Assembly: GCA_014904845.1 (NCBI GenBank)
Contig: MU119205.1
Span: 372,001-436,000 of the forward strand
Direction of reading: 5' to 3'
DNA from: Acephala macrosclerotiorum
Taxonomy: Eukaryota > Ascomycota > Leotiomycetes > Helotiales > Mollisiaceae
Length of the DNA: 64,000 bases
Under the pieces are notes generated by a model that did no database searches, was not told where the DNA came from, and saw only the letters and a program-made list of their open reading frames with translations. Below, one piece after another: positions 11,884 through 25,667 of this stretch (its first letter is position 1; each line of letters starts with the position of its first letter). The position numbers and the translations under genes were made by a program.

Positions 11884-12514
11884 ATGTCCTCCTCCGCCGC
11901 CTGCATATTCTGCAAGATCGTCAAAGGTACCCAGCTTTCATCTACCACTTTCAACCCCCCACTCTCACCTTGGAATGGATTGGATTAGTGCTGATGGTGT
12001 AAACAAATAGGAGACATCCCCTCCTTCAAGCTCTTCGAATCCGACAAAGTGCTCGCCTTCTTAGACATCAACCCCTTAAGCAGAGGCCATGCGCTCGTGA
12101 TCCCGAAGTTTCATGGCGAGAAGTTGGTTGATATTCCGGATGATAGTTTGGCTGAGATTTTGGTTCGTGCTCCTACACCTCCTCTCGCAGACGAGGAAAC
12201 GAACATGGCAGATGGAAATAGAGGCTAATAGTGAAATAGCCAGTAGTAAAGAAACTAGTCAAAGCGACAGGAGCAGAGAATTACAATGTGCTGCAGAATA
12301 ATGGACGGATTGCGCATCAGGAGGTTGATCATGTTCATTTCCATATGGTAAACCCTACCGTCAATCAGAATGGGAATAGGAATGGGGTTAACATGGTGGT
12401 GTGTAGATTCCGAAGCCGAATTCAGAGGAAGGAATGGGTATTAGTTGGCCACAGCAGAAGACCGATATGGACAAGCTGAAGGCGCTGTTGGCGGATATTA
12501 AGTCGAAGATGTAG
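11884..12514 (+). CDS. HNT1: HIT-domain nucleotide hydrolase (Hnt1/HINT-like)
   Basis: Four exons, 11884-11926, 12011-12162, 12240-12347 and 12407-12514, give 136 residues. The protein reads CIFCKIVKGDIPSFKLFES at its start, then INPLSRGHALVIPKFH, and carries the histidine triad HxHxH as DHVHFHMIPKP, split by intron 3 after HFHM. HINT-type enzymes hydrolyse AMP-linked substrates such as adenosine phosphoramidates. The ATG at 11884 has A at -3 and fits family length. The frame is open upstream to an ATG at 11647, which would add 79 residues rich in Arg, Lys, Ser and Pro with a single Glu. All intron phases agree. Confidence 0.9.
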
Positions 12515-12814
12515 AATATTATTTGTACAGTATAGTACAGCGAGAGAGCAGCCACGGAGCAGACGAGCTAAGAAGCTAGGGGGTATGAGCGAGGAGTTAG
12601 GAGCTACGTGAGACGAGGCGATGAACAATAGCAAAACAATAGCATGTTATTTTGAAGCGTGGATTATATTCTTGAGTTATATGCCGTCGAGAACCTTTCA
12701 TCTCGAATCTCGACATAGCACCTACCCACACCACCCCGAATGCCCGAATTACCCATATATACAGTATTATTATACAATTTCCCTCCTATATCTTCATCAA
12801 GACATAGACAAGTA
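12515..12814. other. Convergent intergenic region
   Basis: These 300 bp separate the 3' ends of the HIT gene and the CRAL-TRIO gene. They hold AT-rich 3' UTR-like sequence and no supported gene. Confidence 0.5.
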
Positions 12815-14892
<2,078 letters not shown>

Positions 14893-15352
14893 CGGACGTT
14901 GCCAATGAGACTGTAAGGCTGGGCGCAAGGTGGGGTGCTGGTGCTGTCGCACGACTTAGGATGCGCAGCGCAATGCGGGCAATCCTAGGAGAAAAACGAT
15001 ACCAAATCTTAAAATTACGAGACAAGGCACCTTTTGGTGCAGAATGCACGATGATGAGAGAGCGATTTGTTCATGCAGATTTGGTACATTCACAGTTTCT
15101 TCTTCGCGCATCGAATCACATCCGGACGTCCCGTCGCAAACAGCCCTTTTAGCTTTTTAATTTCATAACTTCGTCATCAATTTCTCTTTCGTCGCGTGCT
15201 CAAATTTGTGCAGAGAAGCCCAAAATTGCGGGGACGATAGACCCTATCCGAGCCGAACAGGGGGTCGCGTATTCGCGTGGTGGGAGAACGACTGCTGAAG
15301 ATCAACAAAGTCATTGACAACAGAAGCACAACAACTCCACCAAAACATCGCG
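14893..15352. promoter_or_regulatory. Divergent promoter between the CRAL-TRIO gene and DAM1
   Basis: The 460 bp between two divergent start codons hold no supported gene and should contain both promoters. No specific operator is recognised. Confidence 0.4.
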
Positions 15353-16146
15353 ATGTCTTCCTCCACAACTCCCCAGGCTGGTAGCAGCACGAAGCGATCA
15401 ACATCTGCTACTCGCAGGCCTATCTCGCGACCAACGACTCCTCTACGACCTTCTTCGCGATCCTCTCTGCGCGAATCTGGTAAAGGAAGCATTGGAGGTT
15501 CCACAGATGATCCTATTGCGCACCTAGAACCTGCGTTCGCAGAGCTCTCAGATTCTATGGCAGATCTGGAGGCGAATTTCATGCATTTACAGTTGATGCA
15601 TGAGAGTTTGGCACGATTTAGTGAGAACTTTGCGAGCTTCTTGTATGGGTTGAATATGAATGCTTTTTGTGTGGATTACCCTGAGGTTTGTCGACATTGG
15701 AACTGCTTCGGGCTGGGTACAATCTGACTGACAATCTAGGCTCCTATTCCAGACTCATTCCGCAGAGCTCGTGAGCAAGAGGATCAGCATGGTAGGTTTG
15801 GCACCATGGATGGGTTATTTGGTTATTGACTTTGGCAGGCCGCTCGACAAGCTCAGACAGATTTCACGGAGAAATTGATGGAGAAACAACTTTCTTGTGG
15901 GTGTCTATTGCCAGCATTCCATATCCTTGGCTAATATCTCCCAGAACCACCGATACATCCTTCGTTGATAACCCTCCCACATCCTCCAAAGCCAGTCTCA
16001 AATTCTCAACCCCAGCCCCAACATCAAGAATAGCAGGTGCCAATCGAGGAGGTCCAGCGAGTAGGGGAGGCACGGCGCGTGGTGGCCTTCGAGGTACAAG
16101 AGGTAGCGGTCTGGCTAGAGCAGCAAAGCCTCGTGGTGTGAAGTAA
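15353..16146 (+). CDS. DAM1: DASH complex subunit Dam1
   Basis: Four exons, 15353-15685, 15740-15791, 15839-15896 and 15945-16146, encode 214 residues. After a Ser/Thr/Arg-rich start comes the Dam1 signature (AELSDSMADLEANFMHLQL, FASFLYGLNMNAFCVDYPE, APIPDSFRRA). A TTDTSFVDNPP segment and an Arg/Gly-rich tail end the protein. Dam1 is part of the DASH ring that couples kinetochores to spindle microtubules. The 48-nt third intron (GTGGGT donor, CTAAT branch, CCCAG acceptor) restores the conserved TFLTTDTSF joint; without it the conserved tail would carry an extra non-homologous block. The gene is convergent with BUD20, 67 bp apart. Confidence 0.92.
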
Positions 16147-16213
16147 CCAATATACCCATGATACGATTTTATGACCAAGAAATTATGGCTCATTATGCAC
16201 TTGGAAGGGCTCT

Positions 16214-16797
16214 TCAAGTGACAATGCTGTCTTCGAGAATGCCGGTGTTCTCCATCTCTACCTCCACGTTCGTTGCGTTCTCTTTGGTTGCTTGTCTGGG
16301 TCCATTGTCGGTTTGGAGTCCAATGGCTGCTTCGGCTTCCTTCTGAGTATACGGTTCGTCTTTCAGTGCCTTGACTCTGTACGAAGGTAAGCGGGATTTT
16401 ATATTCGCTTCCTCACAATTTCTTACCTCCTCTTGTGTGTGCTTCCCTTACGGTGAGTCACCATGCTATGCTCGCTCTCAAACTATGGAGAAATTAGTAT
16501 TGTATTTTTCAGAATATCGAAAAGCTCGGCTCGATTCTCAAGGCGGAGGTGGAATTTGACGCACCCATTTTGCACATTCGATACAGTAGAATTGACCAAG
16601 GCCTGGTAGATCCTCCGCAGCCTTCTGACTCTTGTGTTGTTCGAGATGCTTAGGGGATCGGAGGTCTTCGCTGATTTGGTCGAGGTCTCTGTAAAATGCA
16701 ATGTTAGTGATCGGATGCATCCGTGATATTTGGAACGAGAGCCCGACCTCAGCCTCCTGCGCGTTTTAGTCCTGGTCGACTTCTGTGGAATACCCAT
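16214..16797 (-). CDS. BUD20: Bud20-type C2H2 zinc finger, pre-60S export factor
   Basis: Four exons on the minus strand, 16797-16748, 16688-16565, 16482-16427 and 16376-16214, encode 130 residues. The start is basic (STRTKTRRRLRDLDQI), followed by a single U1-like zinc finger with Cys52, Cys55, His68 and His74, then HKRRVKALKDEPYTQKEAEAA. This is the Bud20/ZNF593 pattern. In yeast Bud20 shuttles with pre-60S ribosomal particles and aids nuclear export. The finger is split by introns 2 and 3; all phases agree. The tail is acidic and shorter than in yeast (166 residues). Confidence 0.9.
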
Positions 16798-17434
16798 GTT
16801 TGCGACAAATAGAAAGCAGAGGAATTGCCGGCTTCGACGTGTCTGAAATTGCGGAATCGGAATATGTGGCTTAGTTTTGGTCTCCAGGTCGAAAAATTTG
16901 ATATTCTGCGGATGGACCCTGGCTTGGCGAAGTTGTGTTCCCGAGGCTGTGAGCCACTGAGTGAGCCGGCCTTGTCAAGCGATTCGGAGTAGTTCTCGAC
17001 TTTTGTTTTTTATGCGGTATTTCACCTGAACGGTTAGTCGGCTATGTCTTCAAGCCCTTCAGCTTCATCCTTCTAGCCCCCATTGTTCCATCCACTTCCC
17101 GGTCTTGACCGAACATATTGGTCAACATTAGAGCAAAATCACAAGCAAGCGAATCGCGAAAAAAGTTCTTTGGCCTGCAGACAAAAGGAGAGGCTGTTAT
17201 TGGTTCAATTCTACCTTGCTGATACACTTTGCCTGTTTCTGTTTGACATCACTTTGGTTCGGCTGCAGCTCTTTCACAGAAGGGAGTGATCTAATAAGGC
17301 GGTTTCAATTGGTGCAGCTGTCCCCGCCCAGCCGAGTCCACGCTTATCTGTACCGAGCTTCTTCATCCAAGCTTCGTCTCTCTCGTCTTTAGATTTTCTT
17401 CTCCTTCAGCATCACCACTACTCCACTCCACACA
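16798..17434. promoter_or_regulatory. Divergent promoter region of BUD20 and aconitase
   Basis: The 637 bp hold both promoters. Just before the aconitase ATG the sequence is CT-rich (17365-17430), as is usual for highly expressed fungal genes. No gene is supported inside. Confidence 0.45.
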
Positions 17435-20400
17435 ATGCTGGCCTCACGCCAATTCTTGGGCATCGCTCAGCGACGAGCAGCAATCGTTCAGCATGGCGTT
17501 CGCAGAATGGCCACTGTTAGCGACTCTCCTCTCGACCGCAAGGTCCGCCAAAACAACCAAGAACCGAACAACTTCATCAATTACAAGAAGATGTCCGAGA
17601 ACCTGGCAATTGTACGACAGAGACTGAACAGACCACTCACCTTCGCCGAGAAGATCCTCTATTCACATCTTGACGACCCCCACGGACAGGATATCCAGCG
17701 TGGTGTCTCATACCTGAAGCTCCGTCCAGATCGTGTAGCTTGTCAAGATGCTACCGCACAGATGGCAATTCTGCAGTTCATGTCTGCTGGTATGCCATCA
17801 GTAGCTAACCCAACCACTGTCCACTGCGACCATCTTATCGAGGCACAGGCTGGTGGCCCCAAGGATCTCGCCCGCGCCCAAGAGATCAACAAGGAGGTCT
17901 ACGATTTCCTCTCCACATCTTGCGCGAAGTACAACATTGGTTTCTGGAGACCCGGATCTGGTATTATCCACCAAATTCTTCTCGAGAACTACGCTTTCCC
18001 CGGTGGTCTTCTTATCGGTACCGACTCTCACACTCCTAATGCTGGAGGTCTTGGAATGTGCGCGGTGGGAGTCGGTATGTGTTTCTGCTCCCCAATTTCT
18101 GCTCCCGAAACATACACAAGTAGTAGACTAACCCCTGAACAGGTGGAGCTGATGCCGTTGACGTTATGGCCAACCTTCCCTGGGAGTTGAAGGCACCAAA
18201 ATTCATCGGTGTCAAGCTCACTGGTCAAATGTCTGGCTGGACTTCTGCCAAAGGTTAGTACTGAAAGTCCCAGAGCTCATGGGACAATTGCTAACCATGT
18301 GGCAGACATTATTCTCAAGGTTGCCGGTATCTTGACTGTTAAGGGTGGAACTGGAGGTATGTAGCAATCATTCGAATTATAAATTCACTTGCTAATCTGT
18401 CAATAGCCATTGTCGAGTATTTTGGTGAGCATAACTTTCGTTCCGTGTAGGTGCACCTGCCTCCGCGTGTGCGCCGAGGGGCAGAAGCATCCCACAAAAC
18501 TTCCCCTCTCCTTCCCTCAATGCTGTTCCAGTATTCCGTGGGAGCTCTCCAAAATGGAGGAGCTCTTTCTCGCTGTCGCTCTGATTTTCACTCGTGGTCT
18601 GCTCGACATCATTCAGTTCCTCCACGCCGTCTGCTGTCCGGTCTCCAATGCGTCTCTTCAGAGCTCTCTGAGAGCTATCAGGTATATTACTCCCAGATCT
18701 GCATTGGTTCGAGGCCTAATGTCAATGGCAGATCACAGTACAGATATGACAGAGCGCGAAAATACTTTTGGCACCTATCCCAGAGCTCTCTGAGAGACCA
18801 CAGCAGTCCTACGATAGACCTACGGCAGACCTACAGCAATTGTTGATCAAAACAATGTTCTATCGAAGGATGGACATTGGAACCTATCCCAGACCTCTCT
18901 GAGAGCTATGGCAGACTTGCAGCAGACTTAATAGCAAATTTTTGATGTATCAGCTAACGTTTTGTACTTAAGGCGACGGCACTTCAACTATATCCGCGAC
19001 AGGAATGGGTACAATTTGGTAAGGCTTATTTTCACCAAGGAATTGATCTTCGTTAGGCTGACTCGTCGATAGCAACATGGGCGCAGAGATCGGAGCCGTG
19101 CGCCAAATTCCGCCCTGAAACTATCATTTTTATACTGATTCCTCTACAGACCACATCCCTCTTCCCCTTCAACGACCGCATGTACGATTACCTCGCTGCT
19201 ACCAAGCGCTCCGAAATTGGAGATTTTGCTCGCGTCTATGCCAAGGAACTTCGTCCAGATGAAGGTGCTCAATATGACGAGGTCATTGAGATCAACCTTT
19301 CTGAACTCGAGCCCCACATCAATGGTCCTTTCACGCCTGATCTTGCTACGCCTATCTCCAAGTTCAGTGAGGCTGTAAAGGCGAATAATTGGCCTGAGGA
19401 ACTCAAGGTTGGCCTGATTGGCTCCTGCACTAATTCTTCATATGAGGACATGTCACGAGGGGCTTCTGTCGCTACTGATGCTCTCAACCACGGACTCAAG
19501 GCCAAGTCTCTCTTCACCGTTACTCCTGGTTCAGAACAGATCAGAGCCACGATTTCTCGGCAAGCATTCCCTTCTCATCCTTTATATGTAGAATGCTAAC
19601 AATCTTTAGTGACGGTCAATTGTCTACTTTTGAAGAGTTTGGTGGCATTGTTCTTGGTATGTGAAATTCCGCCAAATTATATTCCGGATCTCATCCTGAT
19701 TCATCTATAGCCAACGCCTGTGGACCGTGCATTGGTCAATGGGACCGCAAGGATGTGAAGAAGGGGGAAGCTAACTCAATTTTGTCTTCCTACAATCGAA
19801 ACTTCACCGGAAGGAATGACGCAAAGTGAGTTTCATCGTTTTTGCCTGAGATGCAAGTACTAATTTCTTGTAGTCCTGCAACTCATTCCTTCGTCGCTTC
19901 TCCGGATATTGTTGTTGCTCTTACGATTGCCGGCTCTCTCCACTTCAACCCTCTCACTGATAAGTTGAAGGACAAGGATGGCAACGAGTTCCTCCTGTCT
20001 CCACCAACTGGTGAGGGTCTTCCATCGAGAGGATACGACCCAGGACAAGATACCTACCAAGCTCCTCCCGCCACCCGTGATTCCGTCGCCGTTGCCGTTT
20101 CCCCCACCAGTGACCGATTGCAGCTCTTGGAGCCTTTCTCTGCTTGGGATGGCAAGGATGCTCTTGATATCCCCATTCTCATCAAGGCCCAAGGAAAGAC
20201 CACCACCGATCACATCTCTATGGCTGGCCCATGGCTCAAGTACAGAGGACACTTGGACAATATCTCCAACAACATGTTGATTGGTGCCATCAACGCCATG
20301 AACGGTGAGGCCAACAAGGTCAAGAACTTCACTACTGGTGAATTTGATGCCGTCCCAGCCACCGCCAGAGACTACAAGTCCAAGGGTATCCCATGGGTTG

Positions 20401-20771
20401 TCATTGGTGACTGGAACTACGGAGAGGGTTCTTCGAGAGAACACGCTGCTCTTGAGCCCAGACATTTGGGGGGTCTCGCCATCATCACACGATCATTCGC
20501 CCGTATCCACGAGACCAACTTGAAGAAGCAGGGTATGCTTCCATTGACCTTCGCCGACCCAGCAGACTACGACAAAATCCAACCAGAGGACAAGGTTGAT
20601 TTGATGTGCACAGAGTTGGCAGTTGGAAAGCCAATGACCTTGAGGGTTCACCCCAAGAATGGAGATGCGGCGTTCGATATCAAGCTTAACCACACTTTCA
20701 ACGAGCCACAAATAGAGTGGTTCAAGAATGGTTCTGCTCTCAACACAATGGCTAAGGCTCATGCTTCGTAA
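17435..20771 (+). CDS. ACO1: Mitochondrial aconitate hydratase (aconitase)
   Basis: Ten exons: 17435-18074, 18143-18253, 18306-18356, 18407-18424, 18973-19018, 19073-19097, 19150-19559, 19610-19656, 19711-19825 and 19874-20771. They give 786 residues, close to yeast Aco1 (778). The enzyme isomerises citrate to isocitrate in the TCA cycle. The [4Fe-4S] ligands are present: Cys390 in GSCTNSS and Cys453/Cys456 in CGPCIGQW, with the family spacing. A basic, Arg-rich N-terminus fits mitochondrial import. [21 protein letters not shown] and [12 protein letters not shown] motifs are intact. Two oddities: intron 4 is 548 nt and full of repeats, and intron 7 uses a GC donor (19560, GCAAGC). Exon 4 is only 18 nt. 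The coding sequence is otherwise undamaged. Confidence 0.96.
18425..18972 (+). repeat. Oversized aconitase intron 4 with internal repeats
   Basis: This intron is 548 nt; the other eight in the gene are about 50-70 nt. Three copies of a 16-bp near-palindromic motif (CAGAGCTCTCTGAGAG) lie at 18659-18674, 18781-18796 and 18890-18905 (the last with one change). The second and third sit in longer similar contexts starting CCTATCCCAGA and followed by GGCAGAC/GCAGACT-type stretches. The flanking exons splice in phase (G|GC). Confidence 0.8.
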
Positions 20772-21629
20772 GGGAGTGGATGGTGGTGTTAGGATTTCCT
20801 TAGATAGTTGTACTCTTATGCACAATAGCACGTCGTTTCCTAGTGTTTCGTTTGATGTGTGATGTGTTATGTGTTTTTAAGCTTGCATCATCTTGGTGGT
20901 GGGGGTACAGTAGATCACGAATCAAGATTGACATGAAAGTATACTATGAATGCTGCTCAGCGTGATCAAAAACAATCACGTTAATCAATTCAAATCATGA
21001 CTAACTTGATTAGATCAAATTCGATTATGATTAGCGCATTTTCAAAAAAATCTGGATTAACGAGAAAAATCTTAATCACTATACAAATAATCATGAAAAT
21101 CATGATTTAATCTAGATTTTTATGATTAAATTAGATCATGATTACGCTAAAAGTCTTGATAATTAAATTATGATTAAGACCCCATAATTTAATTTAATCT
21201 AATCATTTATCACGCTGATGCTGCTGGTACGGGAGATGGTCTGCATCTTCGTGTTCTTGATATGAATTAATAAGATCCGAGGTATGGGAACTATGAGATA
21301 CCGAACTCTTTACGGACAATACCACAAGAAGGATATTCATTGTTACGAAATGTAATCAGCAGGAGCGCATCACAGCCTCGTCATCCTCAGCCTCGGGCTA
21401 CAGGGAATTTAAGCGATAGCTTGTCGCGTGTCGGGGGCCATGAACATTTTCTGTCTAGATTTCCTCAACGACTAGTCCAAAGAATCTTTGTGAGTGAGAT
21501 GTTGACGAACCATCTCTCCAAAGATTGACAAAATTACGAACCTTTCCTTCCAAAGCCGCCACAATCGCTCAAATCCCAACTCTTCCAGACAAGACCGGCC
21601 CTCGACCTCGAGGCCTTTCCCAACTCACA
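20772..21629. other. Intergenic region holding a MITE
   Basis: The 858 bp between aconitase and the rhomboid gene carry the aconitase 3' UTR, a 260-bp hAT-like MITE (20958-21217, listed separately) and the rhomboid promoter. No ORF of interest is present. Confidence 0.6.
20950..21225. mobile_element. hAT-like MITE, 260 bp, with intact 8-bp target site duplication
   Basis: The element proper is 20958-21217. It starts CAGCGTGAT and ends ATCACGCTG, a perfect 9-bp terminal inverted repeat beginning with CAG as in hAT transposons. It is flanked by identical 8-bp copies of ATGCTGCT (20950-20957 and 21218-21225), the target duplication size of hAT elements. The inside is very AT-rich, packed with TGATTA/TAATCA and ATCATGAT motifs, and has no coding capacity. 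It is therefore non-autonomous and needs a transposase from elsewhere. The intact target duplication suggests a fairly recent insertion. Confidence 0.85.
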
Positions 21630-22671
21630 ATGGCTCCAAGTCTCCCTCAGTTCTCTGCGGCTCGAATGCGCTCCTATGTTTTCCGGCTGCCGTTATTCAC
21701 GAGGGCGATGATACTAGTTATAGTACTTCTCTGGATCGCGAGCTATGTGGTTGATGTGCAGCAATGGGGAGCTTTGATACCAAAGGAGATTAGCATTAGT
21801 ACCTGTCCGTTCTCCCTCTCTACCCTCGCAGATAGTCTTGAAAGGCGGAAGACGGCTAATAATAGGGTGTGATGTAGTGTATAGGACAAACACGTTCCCG
21901 CTGGTCCATGCCGGCTTCTTCCACGCTTTCATGAATCTTTTGGCTTTGACCCCTTTGCTGGAGCGGTTTGAAGCTGAATATGGGACTCTTACTACGTTGG
22001 CTTTGTTCCTTGGACGTATGTTTATCTATCCTGCAGCAAACTGAGTTGATGAATGCAGATCGCTGATGGGAATTTAGCTTTGTCGACTATTCCTGCGCTG
22101 CTATATACGTTTATCGAGAGGGGGATACTGGGGATGAACACTGCGGTGCTTGGGGCCAGGTATGAATTCTGCTGTCGATGTGGAAGGAGGATGTGTGCTG
22201 ATATGGAGGATAGTATTTGGGTGTTCACTTTGATCGCTATGGAAGCTGTTAAGACATATAAGTCGAATCCCTACTTTATGCTCAGCACAACACAAATACC
22301 GACTTGGATTACGCCATTTGTTATGGTTTTATTCGTATCTTTCTTGATACCGAATACCAGCTTCCTCGGACATGTCTGTGGTTTATTATTTGGCTATGGC
22401 TGTGAGTCTTCAAAGGAATTTTCTGTTGGAATCTATGCTGACTGTGGCAGGGGGACTTGGATACCTCAAATTCCTTGCACCGCCCGACTGGGCCCTCCGA
22501 TGGATAGAAGGAAAACTGAACCTGCTTGGGAGACTACCACACTACGTCTCTGTAGATCAGAAGACGTACGGACGATATGGCGTTCTACCAACCACAAATC
22601 CAACATTAGCACCCTCAGGCGACGGTATTGCATTAGGCTATATCGGCAGCTCACAAAGGTTAGGACCTTGA
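21630..22671 (+). CDS. RBD2: Rhomboid family intramembrane serine protease (Rbd2-like)
   Basis: Five exons, 21630-21798, 21878-22015, 22078-22159, 22214-22401 and 22451-22671, give 265 residues with about six hydrophobic spans. The catalytic pair fits rhomboids: Ser130 in LGAS (created exactly at the intron 3 splice, AG|T) and His183 in FLGHVCGLLFGYGWG. The conserved NTFPLVHAGFFHAFMNLLA segment lies in the L1 region. Fungal Rbd2 acts in the Golgi/endosome system, for example in SREBP processing in fission yeast; here that is by analogy. All splice phases agree. Confidence 0.88.
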
Positions 22672-22983
22672 AGGATAGGTGGATTGATGCGGAAAGTGTA
22701 TATTTCAGTGTATAAAGAGCCAGGCATAATTCGGCGTTGCGGGAACCACTGTTTGGTGTTATGATCAGGGAAACTTGTGAGAATAGATTGATGTGATCAT
22801 GAATCTTCTGTGTGATTAGGAACGTACTATATTATATATTAATGCCTTTACCTGTATATCATTGTCTGAAGCGATCTTGGTTGTTCTGGCCCTGAAAGTG
22901 AATTTAGTCGCGTCGGCTGTTGAAGTCGCGACTCCACCCTAAATATTTTGGGACTTGTGAGCGAGATTCTATGATGCAACTCC
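22672..22983. other. Intergenic region
   Basis: These 312 bp between the rhomboid stop and the proposed GAA1 start hold no supported gene. They should contain the rhomboid 3' UTR and GAA1 promoter. Confidence 0.45.
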
Positions 22984-25096
22984 ATGCCCTTGGAGCCTTC
23001 CTGTGAATATGGTATCTCTTTTATGCAAGTTCTCTCCCATTCTCCTTCATCAATTACTAACTGATCAAAAGCTTCCGGTGTGCTGCTTCGACGCAATCCA
23101 GCAATCCTTAAGGTAGAGATCGCAACACCTAAGCTTAAAGACCACCGATTGACAAAATGAACAGCTCCCGCCCTATCTCTCCCTCCTATGCGTCGTTATC
23201 GGAGTGGCTTGGCTACTTCTTCTGCCATTAGACGACTATTCTCGAAAGACGTACATATCTGAAAATGCACTGCTCCCAGGACAAGTGCATACCTACTTCG
23301 CCGGGAGCGACCAGAATGTATTCCGAGGCTACAAGCATGAAGTCGATGCGCTTGAGGAGAAGAGTAATATCGAGTACGCGGATTGGATAAAAAATATTGA
23401 ATATCCGGCTAATGATGAGCGTCTAGGGTGAACGACAAGTTAGAAGAGTTCTTCAAAGCTTCAGGACTGAAGGTCGCGAGACAGAGCTACGAGTACAAAT
23501 CCGCCGGAGAAACATATAAAGGAGAGAATATCTACGCCATATTACATGCCCCTCGAGGAGATGCTACAGAAGCCATTGTGCTAGTTGGAGCTTGGAGGAA
23601 TATCGAGGGAAAGCTCAATCGAAGTGGGGTTGCTCTGGTCTTGACTCTGGCTCGATATTTCAAGAGATGGTCTCTCTGGTCTAAGGATATTATCTTCCTG
23701 GTTACGGCGGATAGTAAGGCGGGACCGCAGGCTTGGGTTGATGCTTATCATGATACCCATCAGAGTCCTGCTATTGCTTCTCTGCCGTTGAAGAGTGGTG
23801 CTTTGCAGGGTGCCGTGGTTATTGATTATCCGTTCGATCACCGGTTTGAGTCTATACACATTGTGTACGATGGGATCAATGGCCAACTTCCAAACCTGGA
23901 TCTGTTGAATACAGTGGTGTCTATTGCAAGCGGACAGATGGGCATTGGAGTCTCATTGCAACAGATGTGGCATCATACAGATAACTATAAAGACAGACTA
24001 AAGACCATGCTTCGAGGCATGATGAACCAAGGACTTGGCCACGCATCCGGACCTCACAGCAGCTTTATCCCTTACCATGTCGATGCCATTACTTTACAGC
24101 CTTTTGGGGAAGGCTGGCAAGATGAAATGGCTATGGGAAGAGTGATCGAAAGCACGTTTCGAAGTCTGAACAACTTGCTGGAACATCTGCATCAAAGTTT
24201 CTTCTTCTATCTACTCATGCAAGCGAACCGCTTTGTGAGCATTGGGACGTACTTGCCGAGTGCTATGTTGGTGGCTATCAACTTCACTATCATGGCTATC
24301 TTCCTTTGGGTCAAGAGTGGAGCTGTTGAAGAGCCTACGAGCAAGACTGCTTCGACTATCGAGTCTGGAGAGAAGAAATCCCAACTTGTTCTCGTACAAG
24401 AAGCCGGAGCCAAAGCTCTCGTCCCAGAAGAAGTCCTCACCGTTCGAGAACGGGAGCTTTTCCTCCCTCTCGCAGTTGTAGCTGGCTCCGAATTCCTAGG
24501 AGTCTTACCATTATACATCTTCAACCACTTACCTCAATCCGTAAGTCCTCCCTTTCCCCTTGCCCTACATTGAACTTCAATACTGACAAGGTGATCAGAT
24601 GCTACCTTCCGTGTTTATAATCTTCACAGCCCTCAACTCCCTCCTCCCCATCGCCCTCTCCCACACCCTAACAACCTCCTTCCACCCAACGACCCAACAA
24701 TACACCCTAATAAAAGCCTTCTCCCTGCTCCTTCTCGGTCTCTTCCTCTCTTCGCTCGCCACCCTCAACTTCTCTTTGGCATTTCTAATCGGTCTATTAT
24801 CCTCCCCTCTCACCTACATCACTCCTCTTCCAAAATGCCCGATTGTAAAAAGTGTTTTGGGGGTTTTATTGAGTGGATTGGCACCGACGACGGTGGTGCT
24901 TGCTGGAACAAGGTATTGGGGACTAGAATTGGGCGAGGTGTTGAAGGAGGCGGCGTTTGGGTGGGATGTTTGGGGGATGAATACGCAGGTTGTGGTTTGG
25001 TGTGTTTGGTGGCCGGCTTGGGTGGTGGGGATGATTTTGTTGTTTGGGGTGCCGAGGGAGGAGCTGGCGGAGGAGCAGAAGACGGTCAAAAGCTAG
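22984..25096 (+). CDS. GAA1: GPI transamidase component Gaa1
   Basis: Five exons, 22984-23011, 23072-23112, 23165-23373, 23427-24540 and 24599-25096, give about 629 residues, close to yeast Gaa1 (614). Signatures are LLLLPLDDYSRKTYISENAL, PGQVHTYF, YKGENIYAILHAPRGDATEA, RYFKRWSLWSKDIIFLV and YDGINGQLPNLDLLNT. A multi-pass hydrophobic C-terminus ends the protein. Gaa1 helps the ER transamidase attach GPI anchors to proteins. The apparent frame break near 23427 is a 53-nt intron (GTACGC donor, GGCTAAT branch, CTAG acceptor) that restores KSNIEVNDKLEEF. The first exon (28 nt) is the least certain part; a TACTAAC branch site and matching phase support it. Confidence 0.9.
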
Positions 25097-25667
25097 TTGT
25101 GGGCAAGATAGAAACTGAATGAAAGAGATGATTCTCGCTTTAATCATTCATTTGTTCAAGCAGGGGCAGGGATACTTGACAACCATATCCAAGTTCAAGA
25201 TTACTGTGGTACACTTGAGATCGCACAATGAGAGCTGCCTCATCCCAGTAAAAGCCTCTGCCGAAGTCAGCAACCCCGGAACAAGAGTATTTTTGGAAGG
25301 CTGGGACATTAACTTACAATAAGCTTGCTGGAATGATCCACGAAGAGTTAAAAATAACTATAGAGGGCAAATTCTCTGCAATTCTGGCCTTCGTGAAAGC
25401 GTTCAACAGTTTATTTCCAGTATTATACTCAACTCATACCTAGAGCTGGAAATGTATACTACCAACTACAACACAAATTCACGGTGCATATGGGGAGAAT
25501 GTTCTTCGTCATGAAGTGCATATCCTTCATTGGATTTTTATTGCGAAGTTCGACCCTCTATCAAAGCGGGAAGGCCTCTCATCATAAAAGGCAAATGCCA
25601 GATCCCATGCTCAGAGATCTATAATACATCCCATGCCGTCATCAAGCCCAGACGCCATGCATGCAAA
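25097..25667. other. Convergent intergenic region
   Basis: The 571 bp between the GAA1 and RPN9 stop codons are AT-rich 3' UTR-like sequence. Nothing else was recognised. Confidence 0.5.

Noticed and set aside
15897..15944. Extra hydrophobic block in Dam1
   Set aside because: The stretch is a 48-nt intron (GTGGGT...CTAAT...CCCAG); splicing gives the conserved TFLTTDTSF.
19860..20465. 201-codon open frame antisense to aconitase
   Set aside because: It is a shadow of the strongly codon-biased aconitase exon and shows no family features.
23374..23426. Apparent frameshift in GAA1
   Set aside because: A canonical 53-nt intron with a GGCTAAT branch explains it and restores the conserved joint.
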